DNA of 7,395 nucleotides from Thermomicrobiaceae bacterium (GTDB lineage: Bacteria > Chloroflexota > Chloroflexia > Thermomicrobiales > Thermomicrobiaceae), in NCBI GenBank assembly GCA_007122555.1, contig SKTL01000007.1, positions 1-7,395 of the forward strand, given 5' to 3'. The notes under the pieces are model-generated. The model was not told the origin of the DNA. It ran no database searches and saw nothing but the letters and a program-made list of their open reading frames with translations. Position numbers and translations under genes: made by a program. Each line of letters starts with the position of its first letter. The stretch's first letter is position 1. This document shows, one piece after another, positions 4,543-7,395 of this stretch.

Positions 4543-6435
4543 ATGACTGATCATAGGAACGGCGCCGGAAGGCATCAGAACGAGGAGTTGCTGGGATCGT
4601 CAATGACCCGACGCTCGATCTTGCACAAGGGCGTTGTGCTCGGGCTAAGCATCCCCATGACCGCGTCGATCCTCGCGGCATGTGAGCGTGACGACGTCGT
4701 TGATAACGAGCCAGCTGTTGAACTGAATGACGATGATGACGAGCCAGCTGTTGAACTGGATGACGATGATGACGAGCCAGCTGTTGAACCGGATGACGAT
4801 GACGACGATGGAGACGAGCCGGTGGACGATGGCGATGATGACGAACCGGTCGTTGACGACGACGTCGAGAGTATTTTCGGCGACGATTACGAGCCGCCGG
4901 AACACACTGGCGGCCAGATCGTGTACGGGTCATTCTCCGACGCGGCGACGATGAACCCGGTGCTCTCGCAGGATACGACCTCGTCCGGGGTTATCAACAT
5001 GTTCAGCAGGGCAATGATCATTAACCACCCGCTGACGACAGAGCCACATCCGCAGCTTGCCGAGTCCTGGGATATCACCGACGACGGCATCGAGTACACC
5101 TTCAATCTGCGCGAAGATGTCACCTGGCATGATGGCGAACAACTCACCGCGCAGGATGCCGTCTTCACCTATGAGACGCACATGCACCCGGATACCGGTT
5201 CGCCGCAAACCGCGGAGCTTACCGATCGAATTAACATGGTCGAAGCCCTGGATGATTACACCGTTCGATTCACGCTGAACTTCCCGGCATCGCCCTTCCT
5301 GCAGGCCAACTGCATCTACCGGCTGATACCGGAACACATTCTTGGTGACGTAGAGCCGGCGGATATCGCGTCGCACGACTACTCGATCGGCACAGAAGGC
5401 GTCACCATCGGCTGCGGGCCGTTCCAGTTTCAAGAGTGGGTCTCAGACGACCACATCACGCTGGTGAAGTACCCGGACTACTACGAAGGCGAACCAAATA
5501 TCGACCAGTGGATCATGCGGATCGTCCCGGGCGACACTGTCCTGGCTCAGCAGCTCATCACCGGCGAGTTGGACATTGGTTCAGTTCAGGCGTCCGACTT
5601 CGACAGTCTGGACGCGCAGGGCAACGTAGACGTCCACATGTACGACACCTTCAACTTCACGTTCTACGCCTACCAGCTCGATGAGGAGCGCACCACGTTG
5701 TTCCAGGAGCGCGAGGTGCGCCAGGCGTTGCTCTACGCGCTCGATCGAGAGGCCCTCGTCTCCGCGATTCGCTTCGGCATCGGGGAAGTTGCGACGGGAA
5801 CCATGCCGGCGCCGTCCTGGGCGTACAACCCTGAAGGTATTGATCGGCATTACGAGTACGACCCTGACCGGGCGCGTGAGTTGCTCGATGAAGCTGGCTG
5901 GGTCGAAGGCGATGACGGAATCCGCGAGCGCGACGGCGAGCGATTCTCCTTCGAGATCTATACAAACGCTGGCAATGAAATCCGCGAGCGGTATGTCGCG
6001 GTGATGCAGCAGCAGTGGCGCGAGATCGGCGTCGAGTGTACCCCTCAAACCGAGGCGTGGAGCGCGTTCCTCGATCGCATCACCGGTACGCGCGACTTCG
6101 AGATGTTCCTGGTTGGCTTCTCCTGGGGCGTCGATCCACATCAGGAGACGATGTGGCACACGGATGCGCAGGAAGGCGGCTTCAACATGAACCGCTACAG
6201 CAATCCGGACGTGGACGACTTGCTCGGGCAGGCGCTCGCAACGACTGACTGGGACAAGCGAACCGAGATCTACACGGAGATGCAGAACCTTGTTCTGGAG
6301 GACCTGCCGGCTGCGATTCTCGATTTTCCGAAGGGCGTCGTTGGAGTCAACACCCGCGTTCACAACGTGTTCCCGACTGACGTTGATTACGATACGTTCA
6401 GTTCAAACGCGCACGAATGGTGGGTCGAGGAATAG
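4543..6435 (+). CDS. ABC transporter substrate-binding lipoprotein, family 5 (peptide/nickel, Dpp/Opp type)
   Basis: A 630-residue extracytoplasmic binding protein that captures oligopeptides or similar solutes for a Dpp/Opp-type importer. ATG 4543 is chosen because it lies downstream of the promoter and has the purine-rich GAGAGGGGG upstream, though 12 bases away; ATG 4603 is an in-frame alternative giving 610 residues. The signal contains a twin-arginine-like TRRSILHK (22-29), a hydrophobic core and the lipobox LAAC (Cys47), suggesting export by Tat and lipid anchoring. An aspartate-rich linker covers 49-116 and is built on a tandem repeat. The binding domain starts near 124. Family landmarks are LAESWDITDDGIEYTFNLRE (172-191), VTWHDGEQLTAQDAVFTYE (193-211) and REVRQALLYALDREALVSA (390-408). 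The length beyond the linker is normal for the family. It precedes a permease gene by 193 bases. The substrate cannot be read from sequence. Confidence 0.93.
   Translation: MTDHRNGAGRHQNEELLGSSMTRRSILHKGVVLGLSIPMTASILAACERDDVVDNEPAVELNDDDDEPAVELDDDDDEPAVEPDDDDDDGDEPVDDGDDDEPVVDDDVESIFGDDYEPPEHTGGQIVYGSFSDAATMNPVLSQDTTSSGVINMFSRAMIINHPLTTEPHPQLAESWDITDDGIEYTFNLREDVTWHDGEQLTAQDAVFTYETHMHPDTGSPQTAELTDRINMVEALDDYTVRFTLNFPASPFLQANCIYRLIPEHILGDVEPADIASHDYSIGTEGVTIGCGPFQFQEWVSDDHITLVKYPDYYEGEPNIDQWIMRIVPGDTVLAQQLITGELDIGSVQASDFDSLDAQGNVDVHMYDTFNFTFYAYQLDEERTTLFQEREVRQALLYALDREALVSAIRFGIGEVATGTMPAPSWAYNPEGIDRHYEYDPDRARELLDEAGWVEGDDGIRERDGERFSFEIYTNAGNEIRERYVAVMQQQWREIGVECTPQTEAWSAFLDRITGTRDFEMFLVGFSWGVDPHQETMWHTDAQEGGFNMNRYSNPDVDDLLGQALATTDWDKRTEIYTEMQNLVLEDLPAAILDFPKGVVGVNTRVHNVFPTDVDYDTFSSNAHEWWVEE
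4708..4806 (+). repeat. Three 33-bp tandem repeats coding an acidic linker
   Basis: Three consecutive 33-bp units (4708-4740, 4741-4773, 4774-4806), each starting GAGCCAGCTGTTGAA, encode 11-residue units: EPAVELNDDDD, EPAVELDDDDD, EPAVEPDDDDD. They differ by only a few bases. The downstream linker continues with looser EP-V-D-rich repeats to about residue 108. The units are in frame, so slippage would change linker length without breaking the protein. The linker likely spaces the binding domain from the membrane anchor. Confidence 0.92.
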
Positions 6436-6459
6436 ATCGCTACGTCGTCTGATGCCGCA

Positions 6460-6494
6460 CCGGCTGGGGTGGGTCAGGACTCACCCCACGCCGG
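6460..6494 (+). other. Strong intercistronic hairpin between binding protein and permease
   Basis: CCGGC (6460-6464) pairs with GCCGG (6490-6494), and the inner GGGGTGGGT (6466-6474) with ACTCACCCC (6479-6487), including one G-T pair, around a CAGG loop. A 1 by 2 internal bulge separates the two helices. No T tract follows, so full termination is unlikely. In binding-protein operons such structures commonly protect the upstream message from 3' decay, or partly terminate, so that the binding protein exceeds the permease. That role here is inference. It begins 25 bases after the stop codon. Confidence 0.6.
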
Positions 6495-6628
6495 AAGCGG
6501 GATGACGTCCCTCGATATCGACTTGGTGCTCGGGCCCTGCTCGGTGAGGCTCCTTTCGGAGGTTCGGAATCGCCGTGCTTTGGGAGTTCAGGGATTCTTC
6601 CTGAAGCGCACAGCAGGAGGATCGGCTA

Positions 6629-7395
6629 ATGGGTCGTTTCGTGTTGCGACGACTGATCCAGATGATCCCGCTGCTGATCGGGATTACGATCATAACCTTC
6701 GCCCTCGCCAATCTGGTTCCCGGCAGTCCGGTCTCGAATCTGGAGCTCGATCCCGGAGCGCGGCCCGAGGACGTGCAACGAATCAGGGCGAACCTCGGGC
6801 TTGATGAGCCGCTTCACGTTCGTTAGGTCGTCAGTGCTTCCAACCTCGTCCAGGGAAATTACGGATTATCGTTGCGGACGCACAGGCCAGTGCTCTCGAT
6901 TATCCTGGAACGATTGCCAAACACACTCCTTCTGACGGGAACCGCATTACTTCTCGCACTTGTCTTCTCGATACCCGTAGGCGTCTACGCGGCGCTGAAA
7001 CGCAACTCGATATTCGATCAGTTCGCAACGATGGGCGCCGTTGCCGGCGTCGCCGTCCCGAACTTCTGGCTGGGACTGATGATGATTCTGTTGTTCTCGG
7101 TCATGTTCAGAGAATGGGGTTTGCCCGCTCTCCCGTCCGGGGGAACGCACGCGATCGGGACGGGCGGAGATCTGCTCGATCGATTGAAACACTTGCTCAT
7201 GCCGGCGTTCGTGCTTGCGTTCTCTGCGACAGCGGCCTGGACGCGGTATATCCGTTCGCAGATGATCGAGGTGCTGCGTCAAGACTACATGCGCTCCGCC
7301 CAGGCAAAAGGCCTGAAGGATCATATCGTGACGTATCGCCACGGACTGCGAAATGCGCTGCTTCCCCTCGTTACCCTCATGGCGCTGGAAGTTCC
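6629..7395 (+). pseudogene. ABC transporter permease (DppB/OppB family), interrupted by in-frame TAG, runs off window
   Basis: This is the first inner-membrane permease of the peptide/nickel importer. It starts at ATG 6629 with an ideal AGGAGGA 7 bases upstream. Codons 1-65 give MGRFVLRRLIQ, a first membrane segment (about 11-30) and the family pattern ending LGLDEPLHVR. TAG at 6824-6826 then stops the frame. The same frame continues open to the window edge and still reads as this permease: SNLVQGNYG, LERLPNTLLL (93-102) with a membrane segment, AVPNFWLGL, LPSGG, and the ATPase-contacting EAA loop DYMRSAQAKGLKDHIVTYRH at about codons 219-238. The codons just after the stop (VVSAS) do not fit the usual RY..WL pattern, so more than one base may be changed there. 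A real pseudogene, stop readthrough and sequence error are all possible. The family call is secure. The C-terminus is missing. Confidence 0.82.

Noticed and set aside
4708..4806. Tandem 33-bp units as a CRISPR array
   Set aside because: There are no spacers between the units, and the units are in-frame coding sequence for a lipoprotein linker.
4541..4933. Minus-strand and other-frame ORFs with His/Arg or Val/Ile repeats
   Set aside because: They are mirror images of the Asp-rich tandem repeat in the binding protein gene.
5581..6363. Minus-strand ORF of 260 residues
   Set aside because: It lies wholly within the binding protein gene on the opposite strand; the plus-strand frame shows clear family motifs, so this is a shadow.
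6469..6804. Plus-strand ORF of 111 residues
   Set aside because: It spans the intercistronic hairpin and overlaps the permease start in another frame; no ribosome binding site or family signal.

Overview
The window reads as an ordinary bacterial chromosomal segment of moderately high GC. Gene style suggests a Chloroflexota-like bacterium (Thermomicrobia or relatives). The clues are a twin-arginine-like lipoprotein signal on a family 5 solute-binding protein, long acidic linkers behind the lipobox of both exported proteins, and paired luciferase-like (LLM class) oxidoreductases. This assignment is inference from style; there is no rRNA or other phylogenetic marker.

Left half (1-3691). The N-terminal 90 codons of an LLM class oxidoreductase lie on the minus strand (270 to beyond 1), starting with GTG. 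Divergent from it, on the plus strand, is a NodB-type polysaccharide deacetylase (439-1287). It converges on a second, full-length LLM oxidoreductase (minus, 2235-1384) whose N-terminal 90 residues match the first copy at 61 positions. Upstream on the same strand is a lipoprotein of the PQQ-dependent sugar dehydrogenase (glucose/sorbosone dehydrogenase) family (minus, 3691-2393). Several ORFs in the region have upstream in-frame extensions; ribosome binding sites and signal peptides place the real starts further in.

Centre (3692-4542). A complete tRNA-Thr (anticodon CGT, CCA encoded) is followed directly by a good Rho-independent terminator. About 535 bases without a gene follow, from 4008 to 4542, AT-richer in the part from about 4260 to 4440. 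They hold a near-consensus promoter (4447-4475), three copies of the 7-mer TTACGCA and an inverted repeat, all upstream of the transporter genes.

Right half (4543-7395). A peptide/nickel-type (Dpp/Opp) ABC transporter operon begins. It contains a lipoprotein solute-binding protein with a 33-bp tandem repeat coding an aspartate-rich linker, then a 193-bp spacer with a strong hairpin, then the first permease (DppB/OppB family). The permease has an in-frame TAG at codon 66, yet the same frame continues as recognisable permease to the window edge, so it is broken, recoded, or affected by sequence error. The second permease and the ATPases would lie beyond the window.

I see no CRISPR array, insertion sequence, phage gene or clear undescribed system. 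The points most worth a second look are the interrupted permease, the LLM paralogues with partly shared upstream DNA, and the regulatory-looking motifs before the transporter.
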